Of a stretch of DNA of 64,000 bases, positions 32,765-44,800 are shown piece by piece. Where the stretch lies: contig JABANP010000023.1 of NCBI GenBank assembly GCA_013115135.1, positions 186,001 through 250,000 on the forward strand, in the 5' to 3' direction. Position 1 is the first letter of the stretch, and every line of letters begins with the position of its first letter. A program made the position numbers and the translations under genes. This stretch comes from Perkinsus olseni (lineage: Eukaryota > Perkinsozoa > Perkinsida > Perkinsidae). The notes below the pieces were generated by a model. That model was not told the origin of the DNA, made no database searches, and saw only the letters and a list, made by a program, of their open reading frames with translations.

Positions 32765-34203
32765 ATGAATCGTCGGTTGCTGACTGTTTTGCCTCCAGTC
32801 ACAGGCCTCGCTCATACTGGGTATCATCGCGGGATCTCCCATGCAGTTGAGCGACTAGCAGTGCTGGGGAAGGGTATATCAGAGGCCCGCGATGGCAGCA
32901 CCTTGCTCAGCAACACACGGGATCTTATAAAACTGCTGAAGCGAGACAGTGAACGGCTTCAGAAAGACGGTATTCTGTCGCCTCAAGGAGCCCTGACTCT
33001 CGCTAACAAGGCGGCGTCCGAGAGGGTGGACCACCTACAGCCGGGGCAATGCTGCGAGCTCCTCTTTTACCTGGCAGAGGGTCGGCATTGGCTACCTTGT
33101 GATGAGGGAATTGTCGAGCGACTCATTAAGAAGGGTCTATCAGGGGAACGCATACCCCTTAAGGACTTGTCGATCGCGCTGCACGTTACCACCGTGCTCG
33201 GGCTCGAGAGCGACAAGCGGACGAAGAGGGTAATCGCATCCGCCATCACTGCATTGAACTTGAGTTCGTCTACATTCCACGACATCGCCCGACTGGCTGT
33301 GGTTCTGGGTGCCTGTTCAACACGGAACTTCATATCAGAGAGGCTAGTCCAGACCTTGTCCGAGGCTCTGTTGACATGCTACCCCAAGCAGGACCTCACC
33401 ACGGATACACTCAACCTGGCTAGCAGTGCCCTGGTCAGCCTGTGTCGGGCTCTGCCTCGGGAGGCGTCAGTGAACGGCAGAGGCGATCTCCTCGATAAGC
33501 TTCTCGGGCATGAGGGCGAGTGGAGCTCGATTGCAGTATGTGATGTTCTATATAGTGCGTACGTGCTGGGTAGGCCTATGAAGGACATGGTTGTTGTGGA
33601 GGAGATGCTAGACAGCTTCGACCCGGCACAGGTGGGAATGAATTGGGGAGGACTCCACATGGTCCAAGCGGTCAGCTTCGGGAGTCGGCACTCATCTTAG
33701 AATATCCCCTCGGGTTCTCTCCTTGTCACCGGGTGCTTCACATCTGTTTTCAAACCGACCATTCTGACACTGACGACGTCAGTCTGACGTAGGTACCCTC
33801 TCCTGACCGCCTGTGCAGACTGCTAGCCTCCGTGCCCGCTACGGAGTTGCCTTTCGTCGCGCAATGTTCCCTACCATATATAGAGGTCGGACAGCTCTCG
33901 AGGAGCAATGCACTGAAGGTCGCCCACGGTCTACTGGCGCATGCGAACGCCTTCAGCGAGTCTCTAAACGGGGTGTGTGACAGGCTTGTTAGCCTGGCTA
34001 ACACCATGAACCACCGCCATGCCTGGGAGTGCATGTCCATATGCAAGGGAGTCCAACATGATGCCCTGTTGGAGGCTTCTTGTAGAGTATTGCTAGCTGG
34101 AAAGAAGGTATTCACGGCGGCCAACAAAGAGCTGTGTGATGAGGTGAAGCTTTCTCTCATCTGGAGGCGGACCAAGCAATATGTGTACGATCGGATGCCA
34201 TAG
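32765..34203 (+). CDS. Alpha-helical repeat protein, probably organelle-targeted
   Basis: Exon 1 is open from ATG 32765 (MNRRLLTVLPPVTGLAHTGY) to about 33670, and exon 2 from about 33822 (after ctgtgcag) to TAG 34201-34203. The N-terminus is Arg-rich and lacks acidic residues over the first 25 or so positions, like a mitochondrial presequence. The rest, about 430 residues, is a run of amphipathic helices with repeated Ala/Leu spacing (RLAVVLGACSTRNFISERLV, LASSALVSLCRALPREAS, DVLYSAYVLGRPMKDMVV). This recalls the helical-repeat RNA-binding proteins common in alveolate and FAST-kinase-like families, but no RAP domain is visible, so that link is inference. Codon use and frame continuity make it a confident gene. 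Confidence 0.7.
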
Positions 34204-34481
34204 GTTCGTAGTGAAGTCAGAAGGAGGCTCGGTAGACTTCCTGCAGTTCTCCAACAACTCCACGAGAAAGTCCACGAAGAGGATAGAGCGGATGCGGAAG
34301 ATGACTCGAAACAGGCGCCGAGAGGTAGGCACTTGATGCGGGTCGAATCTTGTTCGCCGCTTCTAAAACGATTGGAGGATTATGGGAGTTGCATGAACCT
34401 CTGTGAGGTTTTGCTAGTGCGCTCGTTCTGCCGCGGTGGGGCTTTGACATCAGTTGAGTTTGATATGGCCTGACAGAAAGA
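34204..34481. other. Intergenic between helical-repeat gene and tRNA
   Basis: No gene is seen. A short minus-strand frame crosses it without motifs. Confidence 0.4.
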
Positions 34482-34554
34482 TTCCGATGCGGGGACTCGA
34501 ACCCCGGTCGCATGGGTGAGAGCCATGAATCCTAACCAGCTAGACTACATCGGA
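34482..34554 (-). tRNA. tRNA-Glu (anticodon CTC)
   Basis: Read on the minus strand, a 73-nt cloverleaf forms with a perfect 7-bp acceptor stem (TCCGATG/CATCGGA) and discriminator A. There is a D-arm TAGTCTAGCTGGTTAGGAT, an anticodon stem CATGG/CCATG with loop CTCTCAC giving anticodon CTC, and a T arm CCGGGGTTCGAGTCCCCG. A and B box consensus are present, and CCA is not encoded, as expected for a nuclear tRNA. It has no intron. It lies between two plus-strand genes. The amino-acid assignment follows from the anticodon and the strong similarity to eukaryotic tRNA-Glu. Confidence 0.95.
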
Positions 34555-34627
34555 GCTGTTAAATTATGCTTTTGGCATTTTAGATCAGCCTTCTGCCTGG
34601 AAAGGCTTTTCACGAGGAAAGAATCTA

Positions 34628-35527
34628 ATGACGCTGGCGTACTTGGGACTCTCAGGCCGTCAGCGGAGCAGCCTCGGCGTTGATGACGAAGTGGAGGAGG
34701 ACGATTCCCTATTTCTCGATCGCGAGCTGCAGTGCCTGCGTGCATCGGCGAGGAAGAGTGGAGTTCTCGGAGGAGACGCCGCATCGGAGGGGACTGGCAA
34801 CATCTACGAAAGGTACGTGCGAGGACCAGTTTGTTGTCTCTTCAAGGCTTGATCTTGAGTCCTGAGAACCACACCAAACGACATTGAAGTCCCGCATTTC
34901 TGCATGTTGTTAAGGGACTGCTTTAGTGCAACAGTGTTTCAGTTTTTGTCGATCGAAGCTCGTAACGATGCTCGAAAAAATGGAAGCTGGTCACGACCCT
35001 GTGGACGAAGCAAATGCAATTCTGAAGCAGCAGCGGGATAATAGGAGGGAAAAGCAGAGGAACGCTGGTGGGCCGCCTCCGGTTGAAGTAGCTCCTGATG
35101 GTAGCTGGGACTTAGATTATGGACCACAAGTAACGGGAAGATCTAGGAAGAAACGGAAGCCGCGGAATGAACGAGAGAAACGAAGGCTCGCGCTGTTCAA
35201 GATGGGGAGCTATCAGCCTTTCATCTTCGCGAAACAACAGGTATGAACATTCGCAAAGACCACACGAGGCCCGCGCGCTAGCCCAAGTGTCTGAGTTAGC
35301 TTCTTAGAGGCCAATACTGTGTGGGTTCGTTGGTTCGTAAATTTTGAAATGGTGAGAGTCCGCGAAACATTTGACTCCTGCAGCTGGAAGCTCTCCGAGC
35401 CCGGGAGGTCAGCATTGCCAAGGAGTGCTGGGCGCTGAGGAACCCTCACGTGCGGAGGAAGCGGAGAGCTGCGGAGGTGCGAAAAAATGAAGAAGACCAT
35501 TTGCGTAGGATGTTCACTGTTTCATGA
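34628..35527 (+). CDS. Small basic coiled-coil protein, unknown
   Basis: Three exons are likely. Exon 1 runs from ATG 34628 (MTLAYLGLSGRQRSS) with an acidic patch (DDEVEEDDSLFLDRELQCLR) to the donor gtacgt near 34814. Exon 2, from about 34937 to 35240, holds KLVTMLEKMEAGHDPVDEAN, a Lys/Arg-rich block (RSRKKRKPRNEREKRRLALF) and the donor gtatga. Exon 3 begins after tcctgcag (35382), with LEALRAREVSIAKECWAL and RRKRRAAEVRKNEEDHLRRM, and stops at TGA 35525-35527. The product is about 200 residues, highly basic and helical, with probable nuclear or ribosome-associated character. No family is recognised. Confidence 0.6.
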
Positions 35528-36219
35528 GTATGTTTCTGCGTCTTGAAAGACGCTTTGAGTTTATACTGAACTAGTTCGGCATATGAACACAAGATTCGCT
35601 CTGCTACTCCCTCGCACCCTTAGCGGCTCCACAGTCGTTGAGAGAGAGCATTATTGAAACGAAGACTACAACGCAATGAGCATCCATTCTGTCTAACCAA
35701 GTCAACCGCTGTCCACCACACGTTCATGCCAATCTGTCAAGATGCTCCGAGCTCGTACTGCGCTCGGGTTTGCCACGGCTGAGACGTATCCTTCAAGCTC
35801 GTCTGAGGAGGAAGCCTAGTCGAGCTCTGCTGGTAGGGAAAGCAGGAAAACGGCAATACATTTGCTTACCAAGACACTCTCGCTCGGACTGATCGAGCAT
35901 CATCATGACCATTGGACTGACCTTAAACAGAGTAACGTCGGAGAGAATAGTGCGGTAAGTACATCGCTACCATTCGAGTGCTGTTCATAGCCTCGATGTA
36001 GTCACACAGGAGAGACCCGTCTATCGCTCCTCTCTCAGCAGCCCCGCAGAGGCCGTGCAGCATTGCTCCTGTACAATCTGGGTCTAAGGTGTGAATGTAG
36101 AGTTGAGTGATCGTGAAGCGGTGCGCGGCTCACCAAGGGCGGAAAGGCCGGCAGTGCCAGATCCAGCAGCAGCCTCCAATTTCGAGGGTGTCAGCTTATC
36201 GGAGACGAAGTCGACAAGA
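35528..36219. other. Intergenic
   Basis: About 690 bp between the ends of convergent genes. A short frame at 35741 (MLRARTALGFATAE) ends in a donor-like gtatcc and could be a 5' exon, but nothing supports a continuing gene. Confidence 0.35.
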
Positions 36220-38446
36220 CTATCCACCTACGACAGGCAAATCCCTCTCCTCTATGCCGCTCGACCCCACCTTCGTCTTGAGCCTTCGCAGCTCGTTCTC
36301 CAGAGTGGACGCCCTCAAGACGCCCTCGTTGGGTTTGCCGGCCGACCGTGCCTTCCTCTCCTTCACGCCGGCCTGAGCATGGGAACATTGATGTTGGTCA
36401 CACTGACTCTCCGGAAGCACTGCCTTCTCCGCGGGCTCATCGGGTATCACACTCGGCGCGGTGACAGGCATCGTCACAAGCTTGCTCGTTTGTATGGACG
36501 ATGGCCGAGTGATACTCTCATCCGCCGGTGGGCGGCCCGTCGGTTTATTCCATAACCGCGAGACGCTGATCGGCCCAGTCATGCCCCACTTCCTGAGACG
36601 CGAGTCACTCATGAGCGGACAGGCGGCTCACTTCTCGAGAGCTCTTCGCTTCGCCATGACCGCCTCTCTGAGCGCAACCGCCTCTGCATGAGATTCATTG
36701 CGGGATGAGAATATGGCGAGGACACGGGTGATATCTTCCAAGCTTCGCTCGAGGCTGATCGTGACCAGCGCAATGGTCATGAAACTGCGCCACTATCGTT
36801 GGCTTACTCATCCAGTTCGTTAGAAGCTAGAGCCCTCCGATACATCGCCTTCGTGTTGTCGCCTACGCAAGCAAGAAGTCAGAATCCATACCAAAATTCC
36901 CCAACGGAGATTAACCAATGCCAGTGAGAATACTGTATCGGAGCGACATTTCCAACTTGGAACGATTGAAATGGCTAGACTCACGATCAAAATGTAGGGC
37001 TGAATCGCAGTCCTTCACGACCATCCTGTACAGGGACTCCACATCACTATTCTCTGAACCCATGAGCTTGATGTAACTCAGGACGGCGAGGGCTCTATTG
37101 CTATGCAGGACCTGGGGCGGTGACGGGGCAGTCGGAAGGAAGAGGGACAGGTGCTTCCTCCTAGAGTACCGAGCGCAGTGCAGTATTGGCCGACTCGGCT
37201 TGGATGTAGCTGTTGATACAGCGGGTAAGCATCTCTGCTGACTCCAGCAGCTTGCCTGCCTTGAACCTATTCGTCGAGTAGGCGATACCAAACTGAATAT
37301 CAGCCTGAGTCCCGTCAGATCTCTCCGAACACGTGGTCAAGGTGTGTTGAGCGAGGCGCGAGGATAGGTGACCAGCTCAGCATTTGCAAAGTGAGTGCAG
37401 GAATGTGGCACAGTGATTGATGTCATACAGTGTTATCGCCTTGGTTTTCCCAAGCTCGATAGAGAGGCCAATCTCCAGCAGGATAGTCGTGTCTCTGAGG
37501 ATTGATAGCATGGGGTCCTGCTCAGCACGCACTGCATCCTCTGCTTTGGTCGGGTCCCCAAGCTCCTGAGATGAGGAATGTCGCATACAGCCGCTGGGGC
37601 TTCTGTACCTCATCCTGACTCGGGTCGTTGTTCAACTCATCGGCAGCGAAGAGACCCTCGGCAGTCTCAACCAAGGCTGACCCTCCGCTCACTTTGACTT
37701 CTCGGACCTCACATTCAGGATTCGTATCTGAGAATTGCCTCATGGCAGGAATCGCGCGTAGACCTTCCCGGAACGCAGCCGGGCCACCTGTTGTTGACCG
37801 CAGGCGACTCTCCTGCTCCTCGTCAGCCCCTCGTCCAGGTGGGATGGAAACCGCCATGCTGTGGACATCACCGCTCCCTTGCCCACTGAGGTACTCGTGA
37901 TGCTTGCCTGCAATCCTGCATGCACGCTGCTCGCAGTGTCGAGGAGCTCATTACTCTTCTGAGGTGAGTCAATTTTGTCATTCGAGAATGGCAATAGGCT
38001 TGGTATCTCCGGGCTCTTCAAGAGAGTCTAAACACCACAACGCACTCATTATAGACAGAGTGCACATGGGACTTCTGCCTCCTGTTCTTCGTGGTACTCC
38101 TCAAAATCCTTTATAAACCTCTGTTGGCCTCCTCCGCATCGCTTACAGACAGGCCTTGAAGGTCTCATCTTGAGCTTCTGTGTGCAACCATAGCAGAACG
38201 TCCCATGACCACAGGGTTGGGCGATATACCTATACCAGTCACGCTGACCAAATGGGAAGGTGGCGGTATTCCTCGCGGTTGACCCCGAGGGAACTTTCTC
38301 TCGGTTACAATTGATTTCACTCAATCTGTCTTGCTCGACTTTCAAGCTTATTCATGAGGGAACGGCCAGCGGTCCTAGCCTCACCTAACGTCACTGTCCA
38401 ATGCCGTCTCGCAAACCTGACAACTGATTGGCTTGGTGTCGTTCAT
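36220..38446 (-). CDS. RING-finger protein with a TPR-like repeat
   Basis: The start is ATG 38444-38446 (MNDTKPISCQVCETALDSDV), giving the first CxxC of a RING finger. An intron follows (38385 to about 38235). The next exon reads YIAQPCGHGTFCYGCTQKLK then VCKRCG, supplying CxHxxFCxxC and the last CxxC, so a complete cross-brace RING near the N-terminus is likely. After several Ser-rich exons, the exon near 37020-37120 has SNRALAVLSYIKLM and KDCDSALHFDRE, the SNRAxA...DCDxAL signature of a TPR helix pair. The C-terminal part is Lys/Glu-rich (TLENELRRLKTKVGSSG) and ends at 36220. RING proteins usually act as E3 ubiquitin ligases and TPRs bind partner proteins; activity here is inferred. Exon boundaries between 36650 and 38000 are approximate. 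Confidence 0.6.
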
Positions 38447-38712
38447 CCGAGCTGGGGGTCGAAACTTCGTCATAGTTCGCGGTGGAAGGGAGATTGCCGT
38501 TGGCGATGATCTGTTCGTCTTGACTCAACTCAAGATCGATCACGCTGATCACGACCAAATCTAGCAGAGCAGCCGAAGCATGTTGAAATTCATGATGCTG
38601 ATGTGGGCGAAAGCGGACAGCTGAGTAAAGGATGCACTTCAATGGTAACAGGGCAGATAAGATGTAGAATACAACTTGTGAATAATATGCGGCCAATGAG
38701 ACAGAAGATGGG

Positions 38713-40110
38713 CTAGAGGTCGCAGGCTGTGGGGTCCTCAGGCGTCGTCCAGCAGAGACCTCCAACCCACTGTGCGCCGTCCTTCAACCAGTTGAACCGG
38801 AAAGTGAGGTCGTTGCCACCAGGCGCATACTGTATTTGGAGGAAGAATCCAAGAATGGTAATCTGGAAGGCCAAGAAGGCTACACCGTAGATAACACACA
38901 AGCGCCCAAGCGCTTTCACCGACCGCAACCCCGTGACTTTCTTGATAACCCTCGTCAAGAACATGAAAACGCACACTTCGCCGACGACATCCAAGCAGTT
39001 GAAGAAGATACCCTGCCAGAAGGCCTTGTCTTCGACCAAAGCAAAGTTGTCATTGGGCCTCTTATTGAAGTAATAGATAGCGAACGAGCAAATGGTGTAC
39101 TGCAAGGGAGCGATCATCTCAGCGAACTCCATGAGCAAGGATACTGTGACCAGTTGCCTGGCCGTCTCAGAGCACTCAGTCTTGTACTGTAGACGACGCA
39201 GCTCCAGCACATGGTAAAGGTTCTCAGAGAGGTCATAGACGATGAAGACTGCAAAGACGTACCACGCCGACACTCTGTTCATGAGGATGGCTATGAAGGT
39301 CTCGTGGCAGAAGCAAGAGGAGAAGATGAACAGGGGATAACCGTCTTGCGCTCGCTTTGAAAGGAGACGAGTTCCGACCTTCTCGTAAATGCCGCGGACC
39401 ACACAGAAGGCGAGGGCCATGAACGCTTGAGGGATGCCCTCAAGCTGGTTAAAGAGAGCACCGCCGAGCGGGTAGATGACGCCATAGACAACCGTGACGC
39501 CTACGAGTATCCCAACCGATACGAAGAAGTCCGCACGGTGAGACCTTTCTTGCAGGACGTCAGGGTTCATGAAGAAGTACAAGTATACGAAGACGAGGGG
39601 TATTATGGCAGCCGCCTGGATGACAGCCAACATAGGTACTGGGAAGACGTCGAAGATGAGGTAGGGGATAATGCCGCCCAGGGTGACAATCCCGGCGCTC
39701 AGGTAGGGCACCATTAGGAACTGCCCCCATGGCGTTCGAAACAACGGTACAGTTAGAAGAGCTCCGGGGACGAAGGGGTACATGGTGCTGCCGGCAAAGT
39801 CCATGACGAAGAGCGTGACGAAATGCCACACCATTGCAGTGGTAGAGGTCTCATCAGCGTCGGGTAGCCCAGGGATCCAGAAGGGTATGACGGCGAAGAG
39901 GGGAGCAAGGAGGACGGCCAAGAGCCACTTCTCGGGGGATTTGGTACCGTCGTAGAAGCGAGAGTGGCTCTCGCGCATGACTGCTTCGATACGGTCAGCA
40001 ATGGACGATGAACGCGGGCGCTGGATAGACCTGGCGTCATCGTTGGAGGTCGGGTCGGGGATTGGTTGGCACTCCTGCAAGGAGTAACGGGTGACTGAAG
40101 ATGATGCCAT
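38713..40110 (-). CDS. Polytopic membrane protein, 465 residues, intronless
   Basis: One open frame from ATG 40108-40110 to the stop at 38713. The first 55 or so residues are hydrophilic with a Ser/Arg patch (RSIQRPRSSSIADRIE), a possible phosphorylation site cluster. From about residue 62 there are ten or eleven hydrophobic segments, for example WLLAVLLAPLFAVIPFWIPG, LSAGIVTLGGIIPYLIF, MLAVIQAAAIIPLVFVYLYF, FFVSVGILVGVTVVYGVIYP and LCVIYGVAFLAFQITILGFF. Charged residues sit between segments, and a short Cys-containing tail (GLCWTTPEDPTACDL) ends the protein. No transporter family motif is recognised, so the substrate is unknown. It is the clearest intact single-exon gene in the window. Confidence 0.85.
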   Translation of the reverse strand: MASSSVTRYSLQECQPIPDPTSNDDARSIQRPRSSSIADRIEAVMRESHSRFYDGTKSPEKWLLAVLLAPLFAVIPFWIPGLPDADETSTTAMVWHFVTLFVMDFAGSTMYPFVPGALLTVPLFRTPWGQFLMVPYLSAGIVTLGGIIPYLIFDVFPVPMLAVIQAAAIIPLVFVYLYFFMNPDVLQERSHRADFFVSVGILVGVTVVYGVIYPLGGALFNQLEGIPQAFMALAFCVVRGIYEKVGTRLLSKRAQDGYPLFIFSSCFCHETFIAILMNRVSAWYVFAVFIVYDLSENLYHVLELRRLQYKTECSETARQLVTVSLLMEFAEMIAPLQYTICSFAIYYFNKRPNDNFALVEDKAFWQGIFFNCLDVVGEVCVFMFLTRVIKKVTGLRSVKALGRLCVIYGVAFLAFQITILGFFLQIQYAPGGNDLTFRFNWLKDGAQWVGGLCWTTPEDPTACDL

Positions 40111-41899
40111 TGCGGTCGCTCACTTGGTCGGGCGTTGCAAGCGTTGATGCAGCTGAAGAACGGCTAGGATCGGAGGCCTTCCGGGGCACGGCCAACAAGC
40201 CTGATCGGATAAGTCAAAATGTTCTGTTGCTGGCCATCACAGTGATGAGAAGATACTGACTTCCGGATCCACCCGAAAGTTTGCTCGACGAGCGTTGTAT
40301 ACAGATCTCGATGGGCTCGGGTACACCTGAGAAGCCAGGACCCTACCAGAGAGCGAAGGCGCCGTGTTGGTCACCTGACGGAAGAGGCACCAAATCTAGC
40401 GACTCAGCGGAGGAAAGGGACCCAGTGATCTCCGATAAGCGTTGGGAGGTGATAGGGGGGCCTGGCATGGCGATAGTGCTAGAAAGAGTGGCTCGTCTTC
40501 ACTCACCCGAGGGGCTGGCTACGGGGCTGAAGGACGCAGGGGTGGCGATGTCGCCTTCATCTGAGGTAGGAATTGCCGCGAGGGGAAGAGCCGTGACTCC
40601 CCTACTTATGCTATGGTGTACTGCTTGGTCCTCGGGCCCATCGTCGGGCGCGGTGAAGGGTTGGATTTCGGACGCCATGCAAGGCTGGCGAGAGTGAAGC
40701 CTTAACGGATAGACAATAGGAGCAAGCCAGTTATTACCCAACAACTCCAAGAAATCCAAGCGCAGCATGGGAACCGTGCGCGAGTATCTTGCGCTCTTGA
40801 GCAATCTTGTATTTCCTCAGCGATCTCCTGCGCAACTTCGGTAGCGACCGCACCAAAATGGTCACTCCCCTAGTACTGCCCCATCAGCACTTTGAAGCCA
40901 TTTTTTCACTTCGGGGTTTTACCGCTCGTTGGACCATCGGACTTCCGAGGGCCAGGTGTATGTCAGGCACCATTTTTGCTGTCCTTTTTGCGTATTTTAC
41001 CTCGGCAGTTTTGACTCGAGCTCCCATCTCTCTGTCGGCTTGACGCGGCCGGTCGCGATGAGAACTGTCAGAAGCAGTTTAGCGGTGTGGAACGAGTTTG
41101 GCTTAAAAAACTGAGAAGCTTTGACGATCTCTGCCTTTGTAGTGCCCTCATCTTCCAGCCGCTCGTCAGTGGCAGAGCCCTCAGCCTCCATTTCGCGGTT
41201 CTGGCTGGAGAAGTACTGCTACTGAGAATTGACGGTCTGTCTGCGACCGTGAGGGAATCGCCAGGTGTAGTTGTGCTCAAATCAAACTGGGTTGGATGTG
41301 GGCCTGTTGTGGGTTGGGAGATTGCCAAGAGTGATTGAGACCAGGCACAAGGGAGGCAGTTCCCTTCTCGGGAAGTTGGCCGACGCGGCTGGTCTATCGT
41401 GGACGACGATTGCTGGGGCGAGAGTACTGCGTCACGGGAATTCAATAATGACGTGCCAAGCAACTTGCTGACTGGATGGCGATTGCTCGGCACGCCCCGG
41501 TTTCGAATCTTTGCTCCAAGCAAGACTTCCGGGTTGATGAACGATCGATGGCGTTCCGCGTTTAGAAGACCCGCGGACTGTTGAAGGACGTGCAGGATTC
41601 AAGGGAGTCCCTTCGGCGACGCTCCGAGAATGTCATGGAGGAACCCGAGCCAGAAATATCTGGCCGCCGGGTGATAATCAGTGGGCGGAATGCCAGCCCA
41701 CATTACCCTGCCGGTTCACTGGTCTCGGCTGAGCTGCTTGAACTACTTGGTCCCTCGGAGAGGGTTTTCTCCTCTATCTTGTTGCCCCAGCTCACTGAGT
41801 CTTTGTTTGAGTTTCTGTCGGCACTCTGTTGTATTGGGTCATGGATATCCGGCTGAGCAGGGGTCATTGTTCCGTCCTCCTCAGCCAATACTTGTTTCT
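40111..41899. other. Long gap with only doubtful coding sequence
   Basis: About 1.8 kb upstream of both the membrane-protein gene (-) and the first coiled-coil gene (+). On the minus strand, a frame starting at about 40678 (MASEIQPFTAPDDGPEDQ), with donor ggtgagtg, and another at 41703-41888 (MAEEDGTMTPAQPDIHD, Ser-run) look like 5' exons of small Ser-rich proteins. The second would leave only 11 bp to the next gene's start, which argues against it. On the plus strand 41581-41856 is open. None is supported by a family. Confidence 0.35.
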
Positions 41900-44800
41900 A
41901 TGTTGATACCGCCTCGTCTGGTCTGCCTGTCATTGTTGTTGGGGCTGATGGGCGGCCGTCATCATGCCCTACGACGGCGGCGGCGGAAGGAGCCAGTTTT
42001 GGAGTGAGTTGTTTTCCAGCGTGATCGACAAAGCGCTGGAAATCTTCCTAAAATATTTCTTTCGACAGGTTGCTGAACCCATCAGAGGATCCTGGAGGGA
42101 CTTCGCTTCTCGAGCTCACTTCGGGGCATAGAATTCTCCCTGCCCTGGCGATTCCTCTGATCTCTGCGGCTCTCCCGGCAGTTGCGGGCGGTGGTTTGGG
42201 CCTTTTCGGCCTCGGTAAGTTCACACACAAGAAGATCATGGACTCCAGAATGAAGGCCTTTGCGTAAACTCGGGTGCATCGCTGTAGTACAATGGGAAAC
42301 GGCTTCTCTCGTGCCAGGAAAAAAGACTGCGAGGCGATATTCAACGGAACGATACCTAACTTGGACGATAAGAAGCACGAGCGCATGAGGGTCAACTGCG
42401 GGTTGTATATTTTTAGCGAGCTGGTGAAGCTCACTAAGGACGCTACGACGGAGGGGAGGTTTGTCAATGAATCATCTAAAGAAGTGATGATACCACTCCA
42501 TCAGCAACTCGTGTATGATTGTAGCAGTTACACTATGGGATGGGAGGCGTTGAGACCGCTGAAGGCGGAGGTGGAAGCTTTGGATCCAATCGTGGACGCG
42601 GAGAAGAAGTGAGAATCCTCAACCCATTCGGACAAACCGTCACGCTGCAAACGGCGTGGCATCTATTCATCATTTTCGCCAGCTGCGGACGCTGTTCGGC
42701 CAGCAGCCATCCATCTGTTTTTGGAAGTAGCAGGAAAGACTGTCGATGGCTTTGCTAACAGGCACAATGGTTTGCGTAAACGGCGACGAGATTTAGGGCA
42801 AGCGCTCAAGACACTACGAGAAAAGCTGGTAAGTTCCTGGCCTTTGCGACCCTGAGAGATTCCGAGTCCTCTGTCAGGAGTCCCGATTCGGATCCTCGTT
42901 TGACAAGCTGTCTCGGCTGGAGCGGTAAGGCGGAGGGCTTTTCGCTGCTGCTGTTCACACTCGCCTTTCTCAGGAATATTCGCGACGCGCTTCTGGAAGA
43001 CAAACGAACGGAGTCTAAGCTAGCGAGGGAGGTAGCACTTTTTAATCTCGAGTACCAGGACGGACCGGCCTCGCTTAGACCGCGAGGAAGTTCAAGAGCA
43101 ACGTGGAGAGAGGCGCTGGGAAGATGCTCGCAAATACGTACACTGAGGACGCTGAGACGGAAGCGGTGAGTGATGCGTTGTCGCCTTCCCGAGTCGGTAT
43201 CTCGGAGGTTAGGCATTGAAGAAGACGACGAGGAGCGTTGGGATCCAGCAGAGGAATCTGCTGAGAATGGCCGACAAAGGAAACCGTGGCATGGCTAAGG
43301 ATGAGAAAAAGGTATTGCGTCTAGCTCGAAGGCCGGAGGGCATCTTCTACTGTAGTTTCAAGAGATGGACGCTGAGCTTCATCGGCGGCTGGTGAGTGAT
43401 GAGGAAGAGGCAGCGGATATTCTCGATAGCAATGGGCGACGCAGGACACAGTTGAGACAGTAACGCCTGGTTTGATGGACTGGAGGCTGGATTGCTGTTG
43501 TCATTAGAAAAATGACGGCGGACGCTGACCATCGCTTTGGGCGGGTGGAGAAGGTGCTGGGGCAGGAACTACCGCGAAGTCAGCATCGAGTAGGGAGGAG
43601 GCCTAAGTCGGTGTTGTCGTTGAGTGAGGGGGTCGTGGTCAGATATACAGAGAGGCGGCCGAGGCAGCCAAGCAGTTGGAGCGAGGGCTCAGTACTTCGT
43701 CCAAGGGGCTGGCTATGTCCAGAGGAATGTTCGACAAAAAGTTGGACAGCGACTTCGGCCGGATGGATAAGAGGCTAGTCTCTGCTGGAAAGGAGTATCA
43801 GCTGGTGAGTGGAGACAAATCTTGTGGCCCAACATCCTGTGCGCCTCGAGAGAGCGTCAGCTCGGTCCATACTTAAAGTCGTGTGGGGGTTTTCTCTTCG
43901 GTGGTCTGATGTAGAACTCGTTCCGGATTGGCGCAATTGAAGTGGTGCTTTGCAGGCCTTGGATGATGCTCATGATGACTTGGGTCGTCAACTGTCCGCA
44001 GCCAAAGCTTCTTCCTCGATGGAGGCATTGCGGAGAGAGAGGAAGTCACAGGAGAGAAGCGTGCAAAAGCTGATGTAATGGTTCCCTCCGACCGGGCTGG
44101 CGTCATTGCTCTTCGTCCGCAGAAATAATTATGAGCACGACGCGGAGTCCAGCCAAAGAGATGTGGAAGCGATCAACGCGGTCATCGAAGCGGATGCCAC
44201 GGCGCAAGAAAGGAGCATGAGGACTGTCCAGAGTGACCTACAGCGCCAGGTGACTAACGAGGGAGAGTTCTCAGCGGGGATACTGTGGACTGGTGCGTCG
44301 TTCTATCAGCTTTTCACGAATGTCAACCACTTGGAGTCGATTCTAGCCAACAGTGCTTCGGAGCAGGGAACGGATGCTCACCGATCGGTAAGGGCGTCGG
44401 AGAAGCCCCTGGCCGGTCTGGAGTACTTGTCCCTGTTTCAGGCTCAGCTGTTGCGGAGCGTTGTGGCTGATCATCAGATCGCTGTGGACCAGGAGAATGT
44501 GCGTGCGAGTGGGGAGCTAGGAGAGGGCCAGGCACTCGTCACGAGAACTGCCGATGATATTGGAGGCCATGTGACGGATGAGACAGCTCGGATGAAGTAC
44601 GTAGGGGGTATCAATAACGAGCTTGTCGGTCGGGTTCAACTCGGTGGCTAGCTGCTCGTGCATTCGGTGCCGCGGGAAGGGTGTTGATATTCATCTTCTC
44701 TTGACCGCTCCCTCCCCCTGCCTCAGACTAAAGATAGACCGGATATTGTGGTCGGGGAAGTCTCAGCTGAGCGATGGGAAGTCTTTCATCTCCTCTGCTG

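Noticed and set aside
41703..41888. Minus-strand Ser-rich exon starting 11 bp from gene A
   Set aside because: It would leave no room for a promoter between divergent starts and has no family support.
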